Shown piece by piece: positions 12,257 through 23,399 of a stretch of DNA of 64,000 nt (positions are counted from its first letter, which is position 1; the number at the start of each line of letters is the position of its first letter). Below the pieces are notes generated by a model that was not told the origin of the DNA, did not search any database, and saw only the letters and a program-made list of their open reading frames with translations. The stretch spans positions 202,752,034 to 202,816,033 of the forward strand of contig NC_134456.1 of assembly GCF_047948215.1 (NCBI RefSeq). The letters are read 5' to 3'. The DNA is from Lycorma delicatula (lineage: Eukaryota; Arthropoda; Insecta; Hemiptera; Fulgoridae). Both the position numbers and the translations under genes were made by a program.

Positions 12257-13347
12257 ATTATAAATTTTATTTCAGTTAATGATAAAAATAAAACTTAAAT
12301 ACACAAAATTAAGTAGAATGTCGGTTTATATGATACCAATATCCATTAAGTTACAGCTGAAATCGTAAGACATTTTGAAGGTGAAAAAATCATTTATAAA
12401 AATTAGAAAAACTATACTTTTATAACTTTAGGATACGATAAAGGGCAAAATAATTATTTTCACTAATTTATTACAAAGATTTAACTTATGAAAAACTGAG
12501 GACAACTAAAGATCTGTAAACTTAAACGCCGATATCGAAAATTTATTTTAAAAAATATATATTTAGAATGTGTTACAATACATTTTTTTTACAATTGCAA
12601 CTGTTTTTAAAGGTGCCTTATACATGCGTAAATTTTCTATTAATTACGCTCAATAATTTACGTTTGTAGTATCATTGTTTTTCTTGGAAACGAGTAAATA
12701 AGTTCCCGTGATAAGACAAATTATTATTTCTTAACAAAAGTAAAGATTATTAATAGGCAGATATAGTTTTAAAAAAATCAAAGCATTATCAACTTTGATA
12801 CTAACATATTTCATCTTACTTTTATTGGGATATTAGTGATGAATCGTTACGATTATAAATAAAAGCATTGTCATGGCAATACATTTTGATTATAAGAAAA
12901 ACTTGTTTGGATTAATTTTGTACTATGCTAAACAAGTATAAATTTAAAACTGTAAACTTAACATGTCTCCTACTCGTAAAATTAATTAATTTATAAACAA
13001 AATCTCATAAACCGTGCTTTGTAACTAGGTAATGATAAATATCTCCTTCCATAAATTATTATTTTAAAATTTTGTCAATGAATCGTTTTACTTAAAAAAA
13101 ATTAAAGAGAATTAATTTAAATAAGATATCTTACGATTTTTGTGAATCATTTCGTTAAATTTTTCATTTTGTAATAATGTAATAAATGTTTATAACATAA
13201 AGTAAAAAATGTATTTTAATCGCACACGATTAAAAGTTAATTGATTTTAATTTGTTGTTAATAAAAATTTTAATAAAGCAAAAACTAGATAGTAATTTTA
13301 AAATATAATAAATTATTTCCAAAGGTAAACGTCCCTAGCATCAACAA

Positions 13348-13399
<52 letters not shown>

Positions 13400-15066
13400 G
13401 ATTTATTTAAGGTACGATTTGTGTAATAACTTGAAGCTATAATTTTATGGGCGTAACATAACTTATAAAAATTACTTCTTATTACTGTCATATTTTTATT
13501 ATTATTAACGGTTTTAGCAACTTGTTAACACTAATCCTTAAATAATTTATGATCAATTAATAAAGTTCATATTAATTATCTCCAGACAATATTGTTAATA
13601 AGGTGTCAACAAAATACAGTAATAACTACAGCAGTGTTTTACTTAGCATTAAAAGGTAGAATAAAACATTTAAAACTGTTACAGTACCTTATTTATCACC
13701 ATTTTAATTAGAATTTATTGCAAAGTATCTTTTTTATGGAAAAATAAACAGATCGACGACTTTAAATAAAATTAACTATAATACAAATAAATTTGTAAGA
13801 ATACGTTTTAAATTGTTTTAGATTTTTTATTTACTAAATTACATAATTTCCACTTGACACTGAATATTTTCTTTGATATAATAAAAATAGAATGTTCAAT
13901 AAATAATATTTAAAATGTTAACTTTTTTTGTTCTCCATAACAAATACTTTTTCGCATACTTTCTCTCTATACGACTTTTCAAGGACATAAGATATGCCAC
14001 TAATTTTTATAATGGAACTTCAAGCATAAATGAATGTAATTTAAGTAGTATTCATAGAATAAAATAGGAAAAAAAATAAATTTACTTATATAACTTTTAA
14101 TTATGACGTAAGCCATAGACTAACAAATAACGTCATTATTAATTCATATTACATTAGCAACAAATTGCAATACAATGAATCTTATCGTTACAATATTATG
14201 TAACGTTGCGTCAACCCGTAAAAATATAACATTATTTGTCAATTTACAAGAATTCTAAAAAAAATTTTGTTTTTCTATTTCTAATAATAATAGTAATATG
14301 TTAATAATTGAAAATACAAGCTACTAGTTGTTATTTAAAAATTATTTAATCCGACAGTGAAATGAACAATCCAAATTGTATATACTTTTTTTGTAGCATG
14401 ACTTGTTTAATGCAAAGTTAAATTTTAATTTAATTATCACTAATAAATATACTTAAAGTGGCAACACATCAAAAAAATATATAAGCAATTCTTATGTTTA
14501 AAAATCATGAATTTTCTAATTTTTATAATTTAATTAAACAATTTCAACCTTGTTTTAAAGCTACACATAAATTTTTAAGTATTTATCTTAGTAATCATTT
14601 ATTATGATTATATGTTTATACAATATGCATAATAAAAAAAATGCTTACTTCCTTTGTTTTTGCATATACAAAAAGATAAATTTTAGCTGTGATTTTACAG
14701 ATTACATAGTTAAATTGATAAAACTGAATCGGTTTTAGGGTTATAATTCAGTTTTATCTATTTTTATTGTATTTTAAATACCTTAAAATTTTTATTTCTT
14801 ATCACAAATCTCTGAAATGAAGTAGATGTTTCTTGTTTGTTTAATTAACAGTCAAAAAGATGTACTTTTAACTTAACCTACGGGCTTTTCTTTTGGCGTT
14901 AAATAAGTTTATCGTTAAGGATAGGGTACTTTTACAATAAACCTAATTGTTTTAAAATTATTCCAAAAGGAGATTGATAAAAATATCAATTTTAACACTG
15001 ATTTTTTTGACATAAGTAACCACGTGCATCCTATACGTGTAGTAAATTGCATGCAAATTAAATACC
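12257..15066. other. AT-rich intergenic DNA with (TA)n array
   Basis: Long A/T-only stretches without recognisable coding sequence. A near-perfect (TA)n tract lies at about 13348-13392. It creates the Ile/Tyr-repeat frame on the minus strand, which is an artefact. Confidence 0.55.
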
Positions 15067-15425
15067 AGATGGGTGACTTACCACCAGTTGCTTCCACGAC
15101 CTCGCGACGGACGATTTCTACCCCGGACTTCCGAAGGGCTAACCAAGGCCATAAGTATAGTGATAAGCACCAAAGGCGCAGCCGACCACATCATTGCATG
15201 GCCATCACACGGCGTGTACTGCCCCCACGCCAGTGATCAGAGCCTCGGGGGCGGACCACCTCCGACCAACCAAGCCTGGCCCCGCCCCCCTTCTCCCACC
15301 ACTTCCTATCTTACCCCCCCTCTTCGGCATCATCATCCATACATTCCTCTCCTTCTACTAACAAAACGACTGAATGCTACCGGCAACATATTCCGACCTG
15401 GACCCAGCTTCTTGGTGTAACCGGC
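15067..15425. other. isolated GC-rich, CpG-containing island of unknown origin
   Basis: A sharp-edged block of GC-rich sequence inside very AT-rich DNA. It contains CTCGGGGGCGGACCACCTCC, runs of C (CCCCGCCCCCC), and CpG dinucleotides that are otherwise rare here. A 115-codon plus-strand frame (15073-15420) is proline-rich in its second half (PPPTNQAWPRPPSP) and shows no domain I recognise. The proline content follows from the C runs. The best explanation is a fragment of a GC-rich mobile-element leader, such as a LINE 5' UTR or ORF1 start. A host first exon or CpG island is an alternative. Neither is demonstrated. Confidence 0.5.
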
Positions 15426-16914
15426 ATAGCTAATTAAAAATGTCATTCCGTTGAATTTCTTAGAGATGAGACCGTCATTAATACTCCCTTCTCTTTAAAA
15501 ACTGTTGACATTTCGTATAACCTATTTATAAATAGATTCGAACTGTTTGATAACATAAAAATAATCCGCTGATACGACATGAATTATTACGTTAAGAAAC
15601 GTCTCAAATTTTTATAAACGGGATGAAAATTTACATTTACTGCACGATTTGTTTCACGCCTTCGGTACATAAATATATTGATTACATAACTATTTTATTC
15701 AGTACAAACTATTTAGGCTATAAAACCGAATATATTTATTAGATAAACACATTCTTTAAATTGCATATGTAAGATAACTTTTTTTTTTTTTAATTTAAAA
15801 TCTTTTCTTACTATTAATTGCATTTGATTATTGATCAAATAAAATACACAGATGAAATAACTATTTATTACAAAATTTAAAATGTTCTAAATCCAACTTT
15901 AAATTCATCAGCCATTCATAGCTTTTTTCTATGTTACTGTGAAAGATTTAAGACGTAAATAATTATAAAAATCTAATGATGTGGAGTTAAATCAAAGGTT
16001 GATATAAATTAAATTACTTTTATAATTTTTTAAAAATTGGCTCCCTTTTTAACGTAGCTATAATTACTTTTTACAATAAGATTTATTATTACTCTTATAA
16101 GATATTCATTTTCAAAAGATAACCAGGATATTCGTTACATATTATTATAAATTCAATGCTATTTTTTTTTATTCCAAATTTACTAGTCCGACAAAAGAAA
16201 TTTCATAAAATTACTCAGCTGTAACATATTCGGCTTATTTTTTCCTACAGGTTATATCATAAATAAATTACAACCCCAGTTGTCATAAACAGGAAAATTA
16301 TGGCTATAAAAAATAAATAATAATTTAATACAAGCATAAAACACATTATAAAAAAATCTCTTCATTCATATCATAAAGCAATCTTATAAAACTATGTCAT
16401 TTATCTTAAGCAGTCAAATATCTGTAATAAGATATATAAATATTGAATAAATCTTTTATCTAACAATAACATTTAGAACAAACAACAAAACATTAGATCA
16501 ATTAATTTTATAACCGGATCTCCCTTCAGATCTACTGTAAATTTTAAATACTGAAAGCCATTAAAAAATCAAAAATATCCGATTTAAAATCAACTTAAAT
16601 ACTTAAGATCGGTTTTTTTTTAATAATTTATGCATAACGAGCTGCTTGACATAAATTGTTAATTTATCTGTATTCCACATTCTCAGAATTAATATTTCGA
16701 AATCATTATTTAAGTTTTTCTTTTCTTTTTCTAATGATCAGCTTAAAAATGAAGTTATAAAATAAATCAGATATATAGTAGTAATTAACCGGTATTAAAT
16801 ATTCGTCAGTTGGAAACGATTTAGTTTCAGCATTACTGATTGATTTATCATTGTCATGTAAAATATACTTACATTAATTTTTAAATAATATGAAATAAAA
16901 ATAAAAAGGTATAC
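15426..16914. other. AT-rich intergenic DNA, no supported gene
   Basis: Nothing beyond A/T-rich unique-looking sequence is visible on either strand. Confidence 0.55.
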
Positions 16915-17045
16915 TAGATACCGATTTTCTTTGGTGGTTGGGTTTCAATTCACGTCTCAGGAATTATCGGCCTGATTTGTTCAAGACTACACATTTAGCC
17001 GAAACAGTTACATTACACTGTATAGTCGCTGATGACTTTAATTGT
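16915..17045 (+). mobile_element. SINE-A body fragment, head missing
   Basis: It begins at the link region (CTAGATACCGATTTTCTTTG), continues through GGTGGTTGGGTTTCAATTCA, CGTCTCAGGAATTATCGGCC and TTCAAGACTACAC, then fades out near 17040 without a clear tail. The tRNA-like head with A and B boxes is absent, so this is a 5'-truncated, diverged copy. Confidence 0.75.
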
Positions 17046-20000
17046 TGATGCGAGTATAAATAAAAAGGAAATAAAATAATGTTTTATATAAGCCAAGGTT
17101 AATAAAAATCTGATTTATATAAAGATATAAAGACTTTACCCAACATCACTTAAAATGCAACGCTACGGTTTTAATAATGAAAGGAATATCGGATTTTTTT
17201 TTCATTTTATTTTTACCAAATTAAAAACTATTATGTTTTTAATCATTTATTTTATATAATATATTTGTCACGGTTATGTAATATATAACCAATTATAGTC
17301 GTAGAATTATATATACATATACGTATGTACATATATATATATATATATATACATACATTATGTATATGAAATAAAGGTTTATACTTTTCTACATTATTCT
17401 ATTAAGAACTCACATAAATAACCACAAAATTGTTTTTATTTTTATAATTTTTTTTTAATTTTACAAAATTATAAAATTATTACCTTGGATTTTTATTTTC
17501 GTTAAAGGATTTTTTTAAAGATTTATGACGTAATACCATATTCGTGACCATATATTAATCGTTAGTCTGAAGGATTATATTAAATACATTTTTTTACTAA
17601 TCTACAGGCAAGAGGAATATTTACGCAGTAGCATATACTTTCAAACTATTATTGATCGGCAGTTAATATTTCCGACGTGGTAAAGAACTTAATATATACT
17701 ACATAAGTCTAGATCTAATACACCTTGTCAGCGCTCCTAGGCTTTATGTAATAAACATCGTTTGAATAACATTTAAACCGTACCGATTTTAACTAAAATG
17801 CTAAATTATATCCTGTTATAAATTCCAATGAAACAATTTAAGGAATAAAATGTATTTATTAAAGAAAAAATCGAATTTTTTTTTAATGAAAATATAGTAA
17901 GCTAACAGCATATTATATTAGTATATAGTAACAATTTCAGTAAATTTAGTTATATTCGTACATAGTATAGAAAGAGAAGGATAATGTTTCTTTGTACAAA
18001 AAACGAGCGCAAAGAAATTATTTTAAACATTATAGATAAATCCACGTCTATAGAAAATTTTAGTCTAATCCTCAATTGGCTTTATTATCAAAGATAATTA
18101 AGTTAGAAAAACCGTTATAAAATAAATTATTAAAGTAGAATTATAATTTTCTTTTGTTCAACTCAATTAATAAAAATCTTACAGCACTGACAATTATAAA
18201 ACTCCATAACAAATAAATCCAAATGTGATCTATATTGACAAGTATACATACGTATTTTATTATTGTTAATTTTTGGATTAACGTTTTTTTTTATACCTTT
18301 ATTTTCTCCTATTCATTTTATTTGAGTTGTGTAATAAGCATTTATTTATTCTTTTAATCATATTCTACTTAAAAACGTTTTTTTTTTTTTTTTTTTTTTT
18401 TGTTATGGTGTTTGTAGAACTTTCAGGACCTGGTTGAAAAATAAATAAAACCGATTGCTTTATCTCTTTCTTCAATATTATAACAAAGAATAATCTTAAC
18501 TATATTATATTTAAATTTTTCTTTTATTCCTTTTTTTTAATGTATAGTAAAAGCTAACAGTCAAAAATAGTCAAATTAATTTTTGAAAAGTATTAATAAT
18601 TGTTTTGAGGCTTCTAAAACTAATCTTCTGGTTAATAATAATAGCGCTAATAATACTCCAAAAAGGTTTCATTATAGAAATTTGGATTACTTTGTATTTA
18701 TTTTCCTTTTTTTTAATAAGTATAATTTTTTTCTAATAATTTATATAATTTAAAACGTTTATTGAAAATATCTATAAGTTTATGATATGATAAAATAAGC
18801 TTTTTCTTTACTTGGTTAATTATGTATGCTTTTTATTCTTTTATGCATTCAAATTTTGTTCATACTTAAACGAAATGTAACTGAAACGATAAATAAGGAT
18901 GGATATGTGCATTGTTAAAAATGTTTAAAACTATTAGTCATGAAAATAATTATTTTACTTTACTACTATCTCATTGGATTAGAATGATAGATGGTAAAAG
19001 AATATTAAAGTACAAAAAAAATCGTAAACTATATTATCATTGAGATGTATTAAGAAATATGCTTTACTTTGCTAATTAATAAAGTTCATTTAACATATCA
19101 CTATTAATCACTGATATTTAAGCTGCCGTTCATTAATAATAACAAATGAGTAATAAATGAAATTATTTAACTAACTATATCACAGTTAATTAAATAATAA
19201 TGCTGATTATTAAAGCACCCTAATTATATTCCGTTTGGGCTATTTTTATCGTCTAATAAATTATATATTATTGTTAGTGAAAATTAATTTACTTCTAGTT
19301 TATAGAAAGTTTATCGATAAATTTGCTACTTTATTTACACATCATTATTGTACGTTACAAAGCTATTAACAAAGGTAAAATAATTACCCTCGACAAAACT
19401 CATTTTATTTCCCACGTTTGAGGGCCTTTGAATAAAGAATAATTAAAAATTTTGGTTATAAGATTCTTTATATTTCAATTATAACGGCATTTTATCTCAA
19501 AAATAGTTAAATGTATGAAATTTGGAATAACAGCTTATGTATAGGATTCTAATATCATCATTTTTTGTAAATCAGTAAAGACGATTAGAATATATTGACA
19601 GAATTATATATTTTGGAGGGGCTGGTCGTTATGTTATTCTTACACATCTTATATTTTATTATGAAGACGTCATCAGAAATACTATTGAAAATGATATCAA
19701 TTAAAAAAATTATTTAAAGTAGGCTAAACTGTAATTAAAAATTGCGCTTGATCAGGATGGAAATTTTGTTTTTATCCTTATTTCAGGAATAACAATAATT
19801 TTTCATCCTGAACACCTAAAAATATTAGTTTTATAATATATTCAAAAAATTGTACTATTCAAAAAAACCGACTTAACCTTTTTTAATTATTCTCTTCTAA
19901 ACGGTACGTTATCTTAATAGAATTAACTTTTTACCTTTATCAGCGACTTTGAAACTAAGTAAGCCTGCGCCTGTACGAGTTCTGTAAATCTTTATGAACA

Positions 20001-21255
20001 TTACCTTTACATCCTGTGGACTTAATAAAAATTTTTCTTTATTGTTATATAAATGATATAAGAATGGTTTTTAAACTTAGAAATGTTTTTATTTTATTTT
20101 GTTAAAATAGCCCAAAATGATATTATTGAGGTAGTTTCAAATTCTATTTGTGATATGCCTACCTTAGGAAAAGTTTAATTTATAGCTTTTTTATAACATT
20201 TTCAAAAAAGCGAAGTTTCTCAATTCTACCTGTAACTGTATTTCTTATATCTATTTTTAAGTCTTACATTTACCAAATAGTCAAAGTTCCACTTCTTTTA
20301 TGAAAAAAGGTTCCTCTAGTAGTCTTAGTTTAAGTTTTTTCCAAAGTAAGGTAAGTGGAACATTTTTTAAACAAAAATTACAATGTTTATAAAGATAGCT
20401 TTATGATTTTTTTTTCATCATTACTTAATTTGGATTGTCACAACGCAATGATATATAGTTGGATGTCATTTTTTAAGCAAACTTTTTTGTCTAAAAATTA
20501 ATAAGAGAACTCAGAGTAAGAAAGTAATACCATAGAAGAAAGTAATTTCCAGTGAGTAGTATCTCACGATCGGTAGTAATAAATATTTTTTTAACGGTTT
20601 TTGTACATTCCTTTTCCTTTTTTTTAAATTCTCCCCTTTGAAATTGTTATGAACGGTATCATTTTTGTTAAGCCATCAATAATTTATATAAAATTAAAAC
20701 TAAAAAATTTAGAACAAAATAAACATAAAAAACTAATTAAACCGATTTAAAAAAAGAAGTTCAAAACTGTACATTTCTAAAAAAATGTACATTTTAATTC
20801 TCTTAATATTAATAAATTTTGAAGTCAAATTAGTATATTGTTATTTTTATTTAGTGCTGTCTTCTTGAGTTGAAAATTAAGACAAACACAAAAGATTTTT
20901 TTGTTTGTTTTATTTTCAATTAGTATTTCCCTAGTTTGGTTTTATGAAGCTTATTTTTATTGATTTAAAAAACACAGCAATGAAATAAAAAAATAATAAT
21001 GCATAACCTAATTTTCAGCTTAATCACTGACAATTTTTTGTTTAATCACAAAAACAGGGGTTCAATTTAAGTTCAATAATAACACAGGGAAAATTCATTC
21101 ATTTTTCTTGGAAAACAAAAATTTTCCTCCGTCTTTAAAAAGATTTCTCTCTTTTTTAAGAGAGTAAATTTTTTATTTTAAAAAGTTTCCGAAATTTTTA
21201 ATATAAATATAAAGGTTGATAAATATGTAGAAATAAGCGAGTAAACGAAAAAGGA

Positions 21256-21257
<2 letters not shown>
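17046..21257. other. AT-rich intergenic DNA, no supported gene
   Basis: No gene, SINE or transposon end recognised in about 4 kb. Local simple sequence includes mixed (TA)n at about 17307-17360 and a 24-base T run at 18378-18401. Confidence 0.55.

Positions 21258-21290
<33 letters not shown>
21258..21290. repeat. (TG)n microsatellite
   Basis: About 16 TG units, followed by a few degenerate GTGGATGTG units. A-rich sequence with short ATAA repeats lies downstream to about 21490. Confidence 0.85.
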
Positions 21291-21292
<2 letters not shown>

Positions 21293-21705
21293 TGGATGTG
21301 CAAATGTGATGAGATATTTACAAAATTGATGATTTTTAAATAAGCAAAAACAAATTAATCGTTTAGAAGAGTAATAATTTTTTAATTTATTCCTGTGAAA
21401 AGAAAGATAGACAAACGTATCAGTGATAAATAATAGTAATAATAAATAAATAAATAAATAATGATAAAATAGATAAAAATAATAATAACAACAATATAAC
21501 TGTAATAACGAAGTCCATACCCGGTAATCAAATACCTATTAAGGAAATACCAATAACTCTTTTCTAACATTTATCATTATTCTAACGACATAAATTATCA
21601 TTCATAAGATTTAGAATAATGGGAATAGTTGTAACTGATATAAAGTAATAAGTTGTATCTTATAAACTAATGATTTATTCCTTTTATATACAATAAGCCC
21701 AGCAA

Positions 21706-21706
<1 letters not shown>
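21291..21706. other. AT-rich DNA with (AAAT)n patches
   Basis: Contains short tetranucleotide repeats (AAATAAATAAATAAATAATG near 21441-21461). No coding signal. Confidence 0.5.

Positions 21707-21742
<36 letters not shown>
21707..21742 (-). repeat. (ATT)n array, apparent 3' tail of the ORF1 retro-element
   Basis: A nearly pure run of ATT trinucleotides on the plus strand, which reads (AAT)n on the minus strand. It lies directly downstream of the short 3' UTR of the minus-strand ORF1 pseudogene. TAA-type trinucleotide tails are a known feature of I-clade non-LTR elements, so I interpret it as the element's 3' terminus. A chance microsatellite is the alternative. Confidence 0.6.
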
Positions 21743-21743
<1 letters not shown>

Positions 21744-21906
21744 TTTCTTTTCTTTCTTTTTTTGAGGTTTTTAGGTTTTTGAGGTTTTTTCGACTACTTT
21801 GATCATTAGCCCCATCCCACTTCAAAAAAAAAAAGGTTCAGTAATTCATTTTCATGAATCGAAAATGTTCAAAATTTGCATTCTTCTATAACTTATATCC
21901 AACAAA

Positions 21907-23338
21907 TTACTTCCTAGGCTTTCCTTTCGGCCATCCTTTCTTGCACCGTTTTTCCATCCTGCGAACGGCCTCAACTTCTGACGAGAGAGTGTCTGAGGCC
22001 TCGGTCATGGCATCATCTTCTCTATCTGATGCCAATGACGTTCGCCGACTCACATCAGTTGATGAAAGTTTCGTCGGTGCTGTTAGCATCGTTGCTAAGG
22101 AATCTAAACTAACAAGCGAAGCACTCTCCGCGGCTGATGAGCTGGATTCTATCTCTACTGCAGTAATGGGTCCAGCTGAAATAGATGCTCTCACCGAAGC
22201 TGATCTTTGCGCTTTTGGAGGCTCTATTGGTACAGGTTTTATATTCTCTACGTCTGGTTGTTTCTCAATAATAACTTGCATCTCCATTTCCGTAGATTCA
22301 GATTTTCTTGTCACAATTTCTTTAAGTTTGTGACTAGACCACGGAGTGATCTGTTTCTCTTTGTTAGATAAGTCAAGATTTTTTATTCTTACTTCAGTTG
22401 GTGGCTTAATAATCGCAGGATTAGCTGGTGTTTTAAACTGCGCTGGTGCGTCTCTCATGTCAACGGCGTCAGACGGAGAGTGAGCCTTCTCATGTTTAGT
22501 TTGTTCCATCCGATGAGTCGACTCGATCTTTGAATCAATGATTCTTTCAATCATCGTCGCAAGACTTGGAGCCATCGTGTTAAGCAACTGCTCCACGTTA
22601 ATTTTAGATGTGGAAGGGGCAGCCGCTGCTTCTGCATAAGAAGTCGATGGTCGAGGTGTACGCTGACCAACAATTTTCTTCGCTTCAGGATAACTGACCT
22701 TTTGAAGCGTTTTAACTTCCTGAATTGCCGTTTCTAATTTATATATAGGGCAGTTCCTTGAACGACAGTTGTGGTGCCCTTTACAGTTAACGCAGATTGG
22801 AAAGTCTTTACATGGGTCACCCTCATGTGTTTTCACTCCACATATACATATTTCCTGCGCTTCACATCTAGCTGCTGTGTGTCCGAATCGTTACCACTTA
22901 AAACATCTCATCGGCTGCGGAATAAATGCTCGTACATCAAGCCGATGGATGCCAGCTCGCACCTTTTCAGGAAGTTTCGGCCTATTAAATGTTAAAACAT
23001 GCGAGGCCGAAGGTAGAACTTCACCGTTTCTTCGCATGGTTAGTCTGAGATACTGAGTCACTCCCTGACTCGACATTTCTTGTACAATTTCTTCTTCTGT
23101 ACAATTTATCGCGACAAACAACAACGCCTCTGGATGAGTTAAGTGTGCTATGCGGTTGGACAGAAACCGCAAATTCACCGATCTTCTTTAACGCCTGGAC
23201 TTTCTGGCTTTGCACGTCGTTGATAGTTTCGACGTGCAATCCATTAAAAGTCTTTCGGATTTCTTTAACGGGACCACCAGCACAATTTGTAATCTCTCTA
23301 GCGATTAAGAATGGACTAACTTTTTGGAAGTTTCCATT
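21907..23338 (-). pseudogene. non-LTR retrotransposon ORF1 (Gag-like, CCHC zinc knuckles), no ORF2
   Basis: This minus-strand frame reads as the ORF1/Gag-like nucleic-acid-binding protein of an I/Jockey-type retrotransposon. N-terminal part: FLIAREITNCAGGPVKEIRK, then HVETINDVQSQKVQALKKIG. A frameshift follows near 23150. Next come TMRRNGEVLPSASHVLTFNR and the knuckle region, where the first knuckle is broken (CFKW*RFGH, a stop at about 22891). Then CICGVKTHEGDPC and CVNCKGHHNCRSRNC form two more Cys/His knuckles. An Ala/Ser/Pro-rich tail of about 250 residues ends GWPKGKPRK at the stop at 21907. Instead of an endonuclease/RT ORF2, only ~130 bases of 3' sequence follow before an (ATT)n run. 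The 5' end is truncated next to a duplicated TAATAATTATTATTATTATC motif at 23340-23390. Confidence 0.85.
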
Positions 23339-23339
23339 C

Positions 23340-23392
23340 TCCTTTGTAATAATTATTATTATTATCCTTTGTAATAATTATTATTATTAATC
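23340..23392. repeat. tandem duplication at the ORF1 element / transposon junction
   Basis: The motif CCTTTGTAATAATTATTATT occurs twice in tandem, separated by ATTAT. It fills the gap between the 5' end of the ORF1 pseudogene and the left end of the long-TIR transposon. It may be slippage at an insertion junction. Confidence 0.75.
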
Positions 23393-23399
23393 TATAGGT

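Noticed and set aside
15024..15420. Horizontal transfer of a bacterial segment
   Set aside because: GC content alone is suggestive, but no bacterial protein motif, ribosome binding site or operon structure is present.
21854..22333. 159-codon plus-strand frame rich in Ser/Ala
   Set aside because: It is the antisense of the Ala/Ser-rich part of the minus-strand retrotransposon ORF1, which has the zinc-knuckle motifs.
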